Source: Paraglomus occultum
Lineage: Eukaryota > Glomeromycota > Glomeromycetes > Paraglomerales > Paraglomeraceae
Direction: 5' to 3'
DNA length: 19,447 bases
Assembly: GCA_910592205.1 (NCBI GenBank)
Contig: CAJVPJ010000666.1
Span: forward strand, 1-19,447
The first letter of the stretch is position 1. Every line of letters starts with the position of its first letter. This document shows, piece after piece, positions 1 to 8,696 of this stretch. Both the position numbers and the translations under genes were made by a program. The notes under the pieces are model-generated. The model worked only from the letters and a program-made list of their open reading frames with translations. It did not search any database and had not been told where the DNA came from.

Positions 1-325
1 GTCACAACAACCAAACAGAAATAGTGATATGGTACGATTTTCCTATAGAAGCCGCCCGGGAATGTAAATTTTTCCCTTGTATCCGATTCGATTTCGGGTG
101 CCGCGCATAATAATGCGCGAGTCATCTATTGGGTAATGTTTGAATGCTAATGTTATGACTAATACGTGTTCAGAACGGGTCGTAACATCGATAATGGTTT
201 GTAGTTCGTCACAACAACCAAACAGAAATATTAATATGGTACGATTTTCCTATATAGAAGCTGCCCGGAACTGTAAATTTTTCCCTTGTATCCGATTCGA
301 TTTCGGGTGCCACGCATAATAATGC
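1..325. repeat. Two direct copies of a ~118-bp unit upstream of the zf-C3H1 gene
   Basis: Bases 1-116 and 208-325 are near-identical direct copies. Both start GTCACAACAACCAAACAGAA and share the block TCCGATTCGATTTCGGGTGC. Differences are a few substitutions and a 2-bp insertion. Similarity seems to resume after a ~10-bp gap (TATTGGGTAA near 128 and TATTGGTTAA near 326). Copy 1 starts at the window edge, so more copies may lie outside. Copy 1 holds a 7-bp stem, CGCGCAT-AATA-ATGCGCG (102-119), whose arms have decayed in copy 2. No coding potential is visible. The unit could be a tandem promoter element or a fragment of a dispersed repeat. Confidence 0.9.
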
Positions 326-506
326 TATTGGTTAACGTAAATCACATGACATCGATTTGATGGAATTTATTATTATGTGACTCTTTTGATGTAACCATCA
401 TCTTTCAACTATTGTCAATATTACCCACTTTTTCGACGCTATTACCTGACTCCTCCAGTTACCGTTTTCCGGTCACTATCATTAACAAACGCGCCAATTA
501 TACATA
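326..506 (+). promoter_or_regulatory. Upstream region of the zf-C3H1 gene
   Basis: This non-coding stretch runs from the duplicated unit to the start codon at 507. It is AT-rich and should hold the core promoter and 5' leader. I see no TATA box or factor site that I would assign with confidence. It is annotated from position only. Confidence 0.4.
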
Positions 507-3500
507 ATGACTTCAATTGCGGAGGATATGGAAATAGACAACAACACAAAAAACCAGGGAAACCAAGGAAGTCTAATACCGGATTTAGAGGCTTTACGGC
601 TTGCAGCATTATCAACACGCAAGTCACGGAAGGAAAAGGAAGAGCCGGAAGAAAAGCCTCAAAATGCACAGGTAGACGACGAGAGAGAGGAGGGAGAGTT
701 AAGTGAAACCGAATCAGTGGAAGCTTGTCCACCGACTAAAATCACTCTGCATAAACATGAGACTAATGATAAAAGTGAGTAAGAAAGTTTGTTGTTGTGA
801 ACAGTTTAACACAAAACTTCGACGTATTTGTCTTGCATTTGGGGTCTTATATCTGGCCTTGGCATATGATTTGACAAGCTTCATATGAACACTTCTTCCA
901 TTGCTAGTCTCTTATGATCAGATCACTCGAACTTTGATGTCAGAGATATATGCATATGGTGCCCAGCCCGCCGATTTCCTCGAATTTGGCATTCCATTAG
1001 AAATCGTCGCTCAGTTTTCTAAAGAATTACACATATCTCTTCCGCCAAACATTGACAGCAATGGAATCCCTGCCTCTCAACAACTACGTCCTCAGTCGCT
1101 TCCTCCTCAACCCCCCCCTCTTCAACTAGCAACGCCATCTATTCCACCTCAATCAACGGCCCTATCTCGATCACTATCTGCTACACAGACGCAACCGCCA
1201 TCAACTACACGTCCAACCATGCCACTTACTACATTTCAGACGCAACTACCATTTACTATACCTCAGACGCGGCCACCTTCTACTACTCTCCGAACTCAAC
1301 CAGCATTTGCTGCGCAGATGATACGACCACCTGCTACTCCTCAGCTGCCGTCTAATGCGTTTCAGACAAAGGCACAGTTTTTTACACCTCAATCAAAACT
1401 TTCGCCTGCTCCCCCACAGATACAACGATCATCTAATATAATTCAGTCAAAGCCGGTATCTGCTCCGCCTCAGCTGCCACCATCACCTACTACCATGCCT
1501 CAATCAAAGCTAACATCGGTTCCGACTCAGATACAATCATCATTTCCCAAGTCTCAGACTCAGATACAACCACCATCTACCACGCTTCAGCCAAAACAAT
1601 TACCTGCTCCCTCTCAGATACAACCATCATCCAATACGACTCAAACACAAATGTCATCCACATCTCAGTTAAAACCATTATCTACTCCACCTCAAATAAA
1701 GCCACCATCCTCAACGCTTCAATCGAAACCGATATCTGCTCAGCCTCAGACACAATTACCATCTACTATTCTTCAATCAAAGCCATCACCTGTACCGCCA
1801 CAGGTACAATTATCACCTACTACACTTCAGTCAAAGCCAGCATCTGTCTCGTCTCAGGTACAAGTAACCGCGGACAAGCGACAGACAGCTGCGCCTCAGG
1901 CAGAGATCAAATCGGTACCTGTTTCACGCTCACCTATCAAGATCGAGCTTCCCGCACCAGCTAAACCATTTCTACCAGTACAGCATAACCAGAAAGTAGT
2001 TATACAATTGAGTGACGAATCAGATGAGGAACATAGACTATATAATTTAGCTAACAAGAGCACTAGAAGAGAAGACAATAATACGAATACGTTAATTGCA
2101 TCCAAAATGGATGTAGATGACAAGAAGATACTTGACGCGAAGAAAGAACTGGAGGCCAAAGAGAAGGAAATTAAAATGATGAGAGAATTGATCGCTTCCA
2201 AGACTCAGTTGTTGAAGAAAAAGTCAACTACGGATGCCTTACCGCTTCAACCGCAACCGCAACCGCAACCCCAACCCCAACAAACAGAAAAAAAACTAGT
2301 GGAGATTTTTCCACCAGCGGATTCCGAATCGAATGAACCGAAACCATCCGTACCACAGATCCAAGGAAAGGAAACCGATTCCATTTCGATTCATACTTCC
2401 TCAATCAATACATCGCCGAAATCTGCTCCTGCTCTTCCATCATCAAATGCCGACACGACGGCCGAGCTGCTTCAAACATTTACGAGCTTCATTGAAGTTC
2501 ACATGGAAGAGTTCCGTCGGTTGATGAATGATCACCGTCAACAAATGCAAGAAACACTCCAAGCTCAAGAAGAAGCTACATTAAGAGCCAAAGTCCTAGC
2601 CTCACAACGACCGAGACGTTCAAACAGTATATCAACTGATGGACGGTCGAGTGATAGAAGATCGTCTGTAGGAATGGAACTCGATGGAAAGTCAGACCTT
2701 TCTCCATCAGAAGAGACTAATAACAATGGAAAACGGAGTCTTCCTTCGTCGTCTGACGAGTCACATGAAGGTTATTCCTCGAGTAAAAAACAGAAAACAA
2801 CCGAAAAGACATTAGAAATTCTCGAATTGCGAAAGCGACTCGAGAACGTAACACGAGAACATTCCGAAATTTCTGCTAAATTTGAAGAAATGAGACACAC
2901 TAAAACACTTGGTAAAGCCAAACATACGCGTCGAGCCGATAAATTGTCTTCGAAGAATCAGCGTAATACTAACTTTTCTTCTCCGCGTGGCGCGCTAGCT
3001 CACAAACCCAGTCGACATTTTTCTGCAGCTAAGCGCAATGAGATGAAAGATGAAGACGATGAAGGCAGTCATGCAGACGTGGAGAGCGTGTCAAATGGCC
3101 GATCAAGCGTAGATAGTATAATGGAGGTTGATAATGACGTTGGTAATGAAATTGGCAACGTGATGTCGGATAAGGCAATAAGTGAGAGGCCGTTGTTGGA
3201 AGAACATGACTACCCACGTTGGAAACCTTATGTGTCCCCTTTACGTAACTTCAAGTCTTACCGTCTATCGACTAATTTCAAAGAAATTGTAGGGCTTCCC
3301 GGATACAAACACGTTGCATGGAATAATAAGATAAACGTTCAGCTGTGCATGTGTAAATATGAATTATTCCCACGCGGACGCGGGAGATGTAATGATCGTT
3401 TCTGTAAGGCGAATCATTTTAGGCATATCATGATGACTGAAGATGAAATTATACAAGACTTGATCAGCATCCCGTACGGCAACGATGACGCAACGAAGGT

Positions 3501-4341
3501 GGAATACTTGAAAGGTGTTGAGACACTTGTCTCCAACTTGAGACATTCACACACAAATACTTTCGAAGATATGATAACCCAGATTGTCACGTATCGTCAA
3601 AAATTCGCAGAAAAATTCCGAACACGTAATAACCAAGCCTCAAGAGGAAGTAATGGTAAAAAGACCGTTGAAGATGATACCCGCGGACATGACGCTATCC
3701 TGCATGAAATATTAGAGAGATTGGAAAAACAGGTTGAAGGGGAGGATAATGAAGAATTCGAAGGTGTCAACAAAGTGTCTCATCAACGCCAAACGGATAG
3801 AGGAAGAAGATATTTCGAAACCGGGAAAGATGCGGACGATACTCAAGTGTTAGATAATTTTTCGACATATAGCACTCCGGATGTGTATCCGGTTATAGTT
3901 ACGACAGATGACGTTGATATTGAAAATTTGGACCTGGACGACAGTATTCCTCGCGTCGGGACTCCAATGGATCGTAGGCGAACTCAAGATGAATTATCAT
4001 CAATAAGCTCTTCTCCCGCAAACTCGTCATCAGCTTCGTCGCCTCGTATGTTTGTAACATACGAATCCAGCGAATCGAGTGATGAAGAATATGGAGAAAT
4101 GACGTATTATCGGCCAGATCATCCCGTTCTCGGTGATAATGGTTATGAACAAGTAGACTATCATCCGAATAATACGAATGGATATAATAATGAAAATCGA
4201 CAGCATCTGAGTACAGAGACGGAAAGAGCTGCTAGTACCACTAGCAATGTTGCGGAGAACGATGACTTAGGTCATGAAGTAAGAGACGAAGATGCGTCAT
4301 TGAACCTTGTTGGCAAATTTTTGAAATGGTGGTGGAAGTAA
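507..4341 (+). CDS. zf-C3H1 (Red1/ZFC3H1-like) nuclear RNA-decay protein, ~1233 aa
   Basis: Two exons, 507-774 and 908-4341. The 133-bp intron has donor GTGAGT and acceptor TTGCTAG, and joins frames through an ATC codon. Residues 1-90 are charged, with an EEGELSE motif. Residues ~91-135 are a conserved-looking helical segment (YAYGAQPADFLEFGIPLEIV). Residues ~150-420 are Pro/Gln/Ser/Thr-rich and repetitive. An acidic SDESDEE patch lies near 459, with coiled-coil stretches at ~490-527 and ~721-755. The finger has C905, C917, C922 and H926, a C-x11-C-x4-C-x3-H pattern matching the zf-C3H1 family of fission yeast Red1 and human ZFC3H1. Those proteins scaffold the MTREC/PAXT complexes that send nuclear polyadenylated RNA to the exosome. 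The tail is Ser- and acid-rich. The family call rests on the finger and overall layout. The complex assignment is inferred from the family. Confidence 0.8.
1717..1878 (+). repeat. Three 54-bp in-frame tandem repeats in the Pro/Gln-rich region
   Basis: Units 1717-1770, 1771-1824 and 1825-1878 each begin CTTCA(A/G)TC and encode an 18-residue unit starting LQSKP, then Gln/Pro/Ser/Thr-rich residues. Looser copies of the same theme (QSK or QxK, then SxPPQxQ) extend upstream to about 1250. The number of copies probably varies between strains. Confidence 0.85.
2248..2282 (+). repeat. CAACCG/CAACCC hexamer microsatellite coding for Gln-Pro
   Basis: About six in-frame hexamers (CAACCG then CAACCC) encode alternating Gln-Pro just after the first coiled coil of the zf-C3H1 protein. 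The frame is kept, so the repeat is a coding microsatellite that probably acts as a linker. Confidence 0.85.
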
Positions 4342-4498
4342 GGCTTGTAAATAGGAATCGATTTTTATTTTACTTTTAGAACAAGCTTCCACAGCTATAT
4401 ATTTGATTTCATTGGTCAACAAGCAAGCATTTGTGTCATTGTACCATGTTTAATATTTTTAATTTGATTTTTACCCTGGCAATATTTAGTGAGCCACA

Positions 4499-4504
4499 AA
4501 TAAA
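4499..4504 (+). terminator. Candidate poly(A) signal of the zf-C3H1 gene
   Basis: AATAAA lies 158 bases after the stop codon at 4341. It is the canonical hexamer, but fungal 3' signals are loose, so this is only a candidate. Confidence 0.4.
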
Positions 4505-6132
4505 GTGTGCTATGTAAGAATTGTCACATGCTGGTGGCAATTTCCTTCTCAAATGCATAGAGGACATAAAATGTAATTAATTATACCCCAATGAGAGAAT
4601 TATAATAGTAATATATATTTAGATTTAGCTGGTCAAGACTCGGTAAATAGAATATAAGCTCATTGATAATAGTTGAGAATTACTTACTGGCATAGAAATC
4701 CGAAACTCCAGTGGTAAAGTCACCGTTATTATTATTGATTAGAGGCTAAGTTATTAGGATAAGTTCACATTTTGGGACAAGCGCGCCTAAATGGTCTCGG
4801 GTCATCCTGAGTATCAAAAAATTCTTGTTATTCGCTCTGTAAGCATTTGCTTCCTATTAGTAAAAAAAATAAACTTCACTTTGAAACAATCCCAATCAAA
4901 TTATCTCCCTATGGCATGCTACACTATAAATAAAAATGTATATAAAAAATGCTGACCTGAGGTGGATGACGCCATCATACAACGTATTTTACACCACTTC
5001 AAACAACTGGCTTATGGGTTAAGAGGCGACAGGAACGGCGAACGTAGATGTTATATTTTTTGACCATTATTCTTGCCAAGGCTTCACAAGTGTTTGTTTT
5101 TCGCATATCATGTATTCGCTCTCCTCAAGACTACCATTAAACAAATGTTCAATAAAATTCAGTCACTTGTGCTAAGAGCGTTTTTTTTAGTTATGATCAA
5201 GCTAGATTACCTCGATTTGTTAAAGCTTGAAACGATTAGGTCTGCCAAACGATATTAATTACGAAATTTACATTATTTAAAACACGGTCGTTCTACCGTT
5301 ATTCAGTGTTACTCTTATTATTATCAAGGACGAACATCTTACCAAATGGAATTGAAAGTGTGTAGACGTATTTATACGCACAGGCAAAAAAGCCTCAGCT
5401 TAATCTACCGCGTTGTCGAGTTCTTTATTAAAATTCACTCTCATGTTAATATTTTCAACACTGCTTTGTTAATACTAATCGTATTAGAACGTTCGTTCTT
5501 ATTATAACGTTCGTTACGAAAGAGAGTTAATGATGTTGTGTTAATATTTTTTCTCAATGAAATTAGACTGTCACTATGTAAATCCCGTTTAAGGTTCTAT
5601 TACATAGTATAATCACATTAAAAAGACTGCGATTGTCACAACTCGCTCGTCTTGCTACTCTTGCAACCAGATAAGCAGCTGTGAACTTACTACGGCGAAC
5701 CCGCTTAGAATTTACTTGGCTCTGTTTCCGCAAAGAAACTATTTCAATTTGTTTCCTCATTTTCTGATGTAAAAGTTAGCAATAATCTAGAACTCCTTAG
5801 AAGGACGTTTTGCAACTTATAAAAGTATCCGATATCAAGTATTACGTTCTATTTTATGCATAGAATTTTGGGGAGTAATTAAATATTCGGATACTTATGA
5901 CTGCTATTGTATTAAACTCGCCTGTTGTCATTTGTTTCAATACGTTGATGAGTTAGACTATTGTAATGATTTATTTACAAGCAGTTCAATATTACCGTTA
6001 ACTCGCTCGTTCAACAAAGACATCAAGTATAATACTTTGTTCTAAGTTGATGTCATCCATAATAAGACGAGAGTATACAATATCTACTCATTCTCATGGC
6101 ATAAGAAAGTTGTTCTACAGACAATTACCTAA

Positions 6133-6148
6133 TTCTCAAGCTTGAGAA
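6133..6148. repeat. 16-bp perfect palindrome
   Basis: TTCTCAAGCTTGAGAA is identical to its reverse complement. It sits in intergenic DNA ~350 bp beyond the 3' end of the minus-strand unknown gene. Its role is unknown; a site for a dimeric factor is possible. Confidence 0.6.
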
Positions 6149-6497
6149 CAAAGTATGGTGTGCGGGTAAGTAGATTTACTATTTCGCTGAAATATTGAGC
6201 TAACTTTTCTCGGTGTACAAGCAGGAAAACAATTGTTTCCATCCAATGACCTCAATTTGAAAAGACAATGACGTAGACTGCAATAGATTAATAGATCGTT
6301 GAAAAGATAATTGAATGTAATAACGTATAGAAACTTACAAAAAAACGAATTGGAAATTCAAAGCTGACTTAACACTATTGGAAGCTAATAACTTATAAGA
6401 GCGCATATTAGTATAAAATCTCCCACAAAAGAATTCATCATCTGGGACGTTATCATCTACGGAGGACAAGCATACATATTATACATAAACTATTTTA

Positions 6498-7106
6498 TCA
6501 CTGTTGAGTTAAAGCTAACACTTGGTCAAAGTTAGCATTGGCTGGTACCCTGCCTATCACCAATTGAATTCGCACTTCTCTTGTAATCACATATTCGGGC
6601 TCGTTGAGTACGTTATCTTGCGTGCGCATTTGCGTAAAAATATGCGCAATACTTTTGATCGTACCGAAATATCGGTTGGAGGATCCACAGAGTGGACACG
6701 AGTTGTTTTTGTGAGTTTCGACTTTATTACGGCTCGACGTATTTAACTGCCCATTCATGGAGGCACCAACATCCGAAACCGGTCCGTAATAAGAGACTGA
6801 GGGATATGATGTTATATAATTTCCAGTACTTCCGTAGTGCATAGCATTCATATGGACATTACCATGGAGAGGCAAAGATGTGGCATGAGAACGGAAATCT
6901 TGAGCATAATGCTGGGCTTGCAAATTAGTAGGCATTTGGCCTGGAGAATCTGTATTCGTAGACGTCATGTTGAGAGGAAAATCGGTAGCATGAGCGCGAG
7001 CATAAGGTTGAGCTTGCAAATTAGTAGTCATTTGATTAGAATTGAACCCTTCCAATTGACCGACGGCGTTATAAAGTCCGACATAATTGTTGCTAGGTCC
7101 GCTCAT
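6498..7106 (-). CDS. Unrecognised 202-residue Asn/Gln/Ser-rich protein with an internal repeat
   Basis: A single open frame from ATG at 7106 to a stop at 6498. I do not recognise the family. Residues 1-130 look disordered and are rich in Asn, Gln, Ser, Thr, Tyr and Met. Two copies of a ~22-25-residue unit occur at residues 25-46 and 57-81, offset by 32, both with a TNLQAQ(P/H)YA core followed by HAT..PL. The last ~65 residues look folded and start with one CPLC pair (C137, C140), then GSSNRYFGTI and a Val/Ile-rich end. One CxxC pair cannot make a full zinc site alone, so pairing with another chain or a redox role is conceivable. The biased composition, the duplication and the length on an AT-rich strand favour a real gene. 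No intron signal is needed. A lineage-specific regulator is a guess. Confidence 0.6.
   Translation of the reverse strand: MSGPSNNYVGLYNAVGQLEGFNSNQMTTNLQAQPYARAHATDFPLNMTSTNTDSPGQMPTNLQAQHYAQDFRSHATSLPLHGNVHMNAMHYGSTGNYITSYPSVSYYGPVSDVGASMNGQLNTSSRNKVETHKNNSCPLCGSSNRYFGTIKSIAHIFTQMRTQDNVLNEPEYVITREVRIQLVIGRVPANANFDQVLALTQQ
6864..7034 (-). repeat. Duplicated coding unit inside the unknown protein
   Basis: DNA segments 6969-7034 and 6864-6938 encode related ~22-25-residue units and share the string GCTTGCAAATTAGTAG. This points to an in-frame duplication with later divergence. Confidence 0.8.
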
Positions 7107-7490
7107 TAGATATTATTAGGTGAAGAGGGCAAGAAGAAAAAATTGTGTTCTGACTGACAGCCGATTTCAATGATTAAACCTATTATAACAAGCTATTTTC
7201 ATTTATATATTGTATTAATGTGACTACGCATTCAAATAAATGAATCCGAAGAATGCTGATACTAGACATCGAAACAAGCGAGACCCGTTTATTACTTACA
7301 GTCCAATGATGACAATAATTTCAGGCCAAACTGATATTAGGTCAAGAGTCCTGGAGTCGGAGAAGCAATCCACTAGTTTAAATAGAAATTGTGTTATACA
7401 GTATTTAATCGGTTTCCTAAATTGTAAAGTGTGACCTGCTTTTGCTTGCCTTACGCCCACCCTGTCATGTGTACCTGTCATTGTTCAGTG

Positions 7491-7517
7491 TCTTATCTTA
7501 TAAGATAAGATAAGATC
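7491..7517. promoter_or_regulatory. Palindromic GATA-site cluster
   Basis: TCTTATCTTATAAGATAAGA (7491-7510) is a perfect 20-bp palindrome and is followed by another GATAAGATC. It gives several GATAA cores on both strands within 27 bp. Fungal GATA factors bind HGATAR sites, so the cluster could be a binding site. It lies ~385 bp upstream of the start of the unknown minus-strand gene. No direct evidence of use. Confidence 0.5.
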
Positions 7518-7531
7518 AATAGCATGGATAG

Positions 7532-7665
7532 GCTTAAACCAGCGGGCCTTGGTTTGCTGATTTTTGGCCGAAATTTGTTTAACCTAAGAGAAAGTTTCTA
7601 ATTAATGAAAATTTGGCGTAGTCGGTTAAACCCGAGACTGGGTTTTAATCAGCGCCGGTTTAAAC
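7532..7665. repeat. Nested foldback (hairpin-forming) element, ~134 bp
   Basis: Three inverted pairs are nested in order. Outer: GCTTAAACCAGCG (7532-7544) with CGCCGGTTTAAAC (7653-7665), 11 of 13 pairing. Middle: GCTGATT (7556-7562) with AATCAGC (7647-7653). Inner: GTTTAACC (7577-7584) with GGTTAAAC (7624-7631), perfect. The middle and outer right arms share base 7653. Smaller hairpins AAACCC-GAGACT-GGGTTT (7628-7645) and ACAGGT-TTC-ACCTGT (7664-7678) overlap or adjoin. This suggests a MITE-like element or a structured transcript. No target-site duplication was identified. Confidence 0.55.
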
Positions 7666-7884
7666 AGGTTTCACCTGTAGGAGACGTTATGAGGATGATA
7701 TATTATAAGAATATATGGTAGATGGCTGCTCATGGGGTATTTAGTCAAAAAAAAACACGGTAATTCGGCAGTCGTGTGTTGAGGTTTTACTGACCCAACG
7801 TGTGTAAGGAAATGTGAATAAAGATGACACATCCTACAGAGAACATCATTTATTGAACATATAGCAGAGGCTTATTATTGTTAT

Positions 7885-7919
7885 GACCCGTTCTAGGATT
7901 TGACCCGTTTGTGGGATTC
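7885..7919. repeat. Short tandem duplication (17-18 bp)
   Basis: Units GACCCGTTCTAGGATTT (7885-7901) and GACCCGTTTGTGGGATTC (7902-7919) are imperfect neighbours. A related inverted sequence (GACCCAGTCAAATCCCACAA) lies near 8007-8026. Function unknown. Confidence 0.6.
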
Positions 7920-8696
7920 ACATTATAATTAGAATAATCTCACACCAATAAAGTGCACAATTTAAATTTATGTGATAACGTCGCCGAAAACAATTTTGAA
8001 ACGGTTGACCCAGTCAAATCCCACAACATTATCACTTTTGGAATTAAACATAAAATTGGGAACATGAAATGAATAGGCCTATAACGATAACTCTGGCAAG
8101 TTGTGTCTGTATAAGGATCGTTGACCAATCTTCTTAAATTATGTTATTTACTTTTTGTGAATACTGTACAGTATAAATTTTACCAGTAAAAATCGATTAA
8201 CTTCAATACGACACCAGAATCATCATGTTACTTTCGAACGACGATTTTTCACTATTGTGCTCGTAATTTTGGCGAAAGGGGAGGAGGGGGATAATGTACA
8301 GCATTAAAATATTTTTGCTAGAGAAGCACATCTGGCAACGGACAACAATTATTATCGTTGGAATCGAGATGACAAGCTTCTTGCCTATGAATGCAAGAGT
8401 AGAAAGGGAAAAGAAGTGAGAGAAATAGTAAACATGGATCGGATCGAATAATAAAAACAATAGATACACTCGACAGTCAGCTTTTTCCATATCCAAACAT
8501 AATAAATTACATTCTAAGAGCTCCAAGTATGAAAAGCATAATAACAACAAGTGACCGGTTTTAGTGATATGACGGATGGCAATATGTCAACATTCAATCC
8601 TATCGATTTCCTCGAGTTATATTGATTTCATAATGTTCTTTGCAAATACAGTCAAAAGTCAATGCTCCATGTAACGCTGTTTTCATCATTCACATT

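Larger units (their letters stand above)
4342..6497. other. Long intergenic region without a recognisable gene
   Basis: AT-rich DNA between the zf-C3H1 gene and the unknown gene on the other strand. Open frames of 61-65 codons (5073-5258 plus, 5563-5760 minus) resemble nothing I know and look like chance. Small structures present are a duplicated 10-mer AACGTTCGTT at 5488-5497 and 5506-5515, and a 16-bp palindrome at 6133-6148. No tRNA-like B box, long repeat or transposase remnant was seen. This region would include the 3' ends of both flanking transcripts. Confidence 0.5.
7107..8696. other. Intergenic region upstream of the unknown gene and downstream of MKT1
   Basis: Apart from the GATA palindrome, foldback element and short repeat listed separately, I see no gene here. 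Open frames at 7240-7434, 7296-7481, 7940-8128 and 8203-8550 have no family resemblance and low-complexity or hydrophobic content typical of chance. The part nearest 7107 should carry the promoter of the minus-strand unknown gene. Confidence 0.5.

Noticed and set aside
4342-6497. tRNA or snoRNA genes in the long gap
   Set aside because: No GTTCGANTC-type B box with a matching acceptor stem was found on either strand by eye; tRNAscan-SE would be decisive.
6837-7109. 90-codon plus-strand open frame
   Set aside because: It is the antisense shadow of the unknown minus-strand gene, whose composition and internal repeat are better explained as coding on the minus strand.
8203-8550. 115-codon hydrophobic minus-strand open frame
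   Set aside because: Low-complexity Leu/Phe/Ile content, no family resemblance, in AT-rich intergenic DNA; most likely chance.
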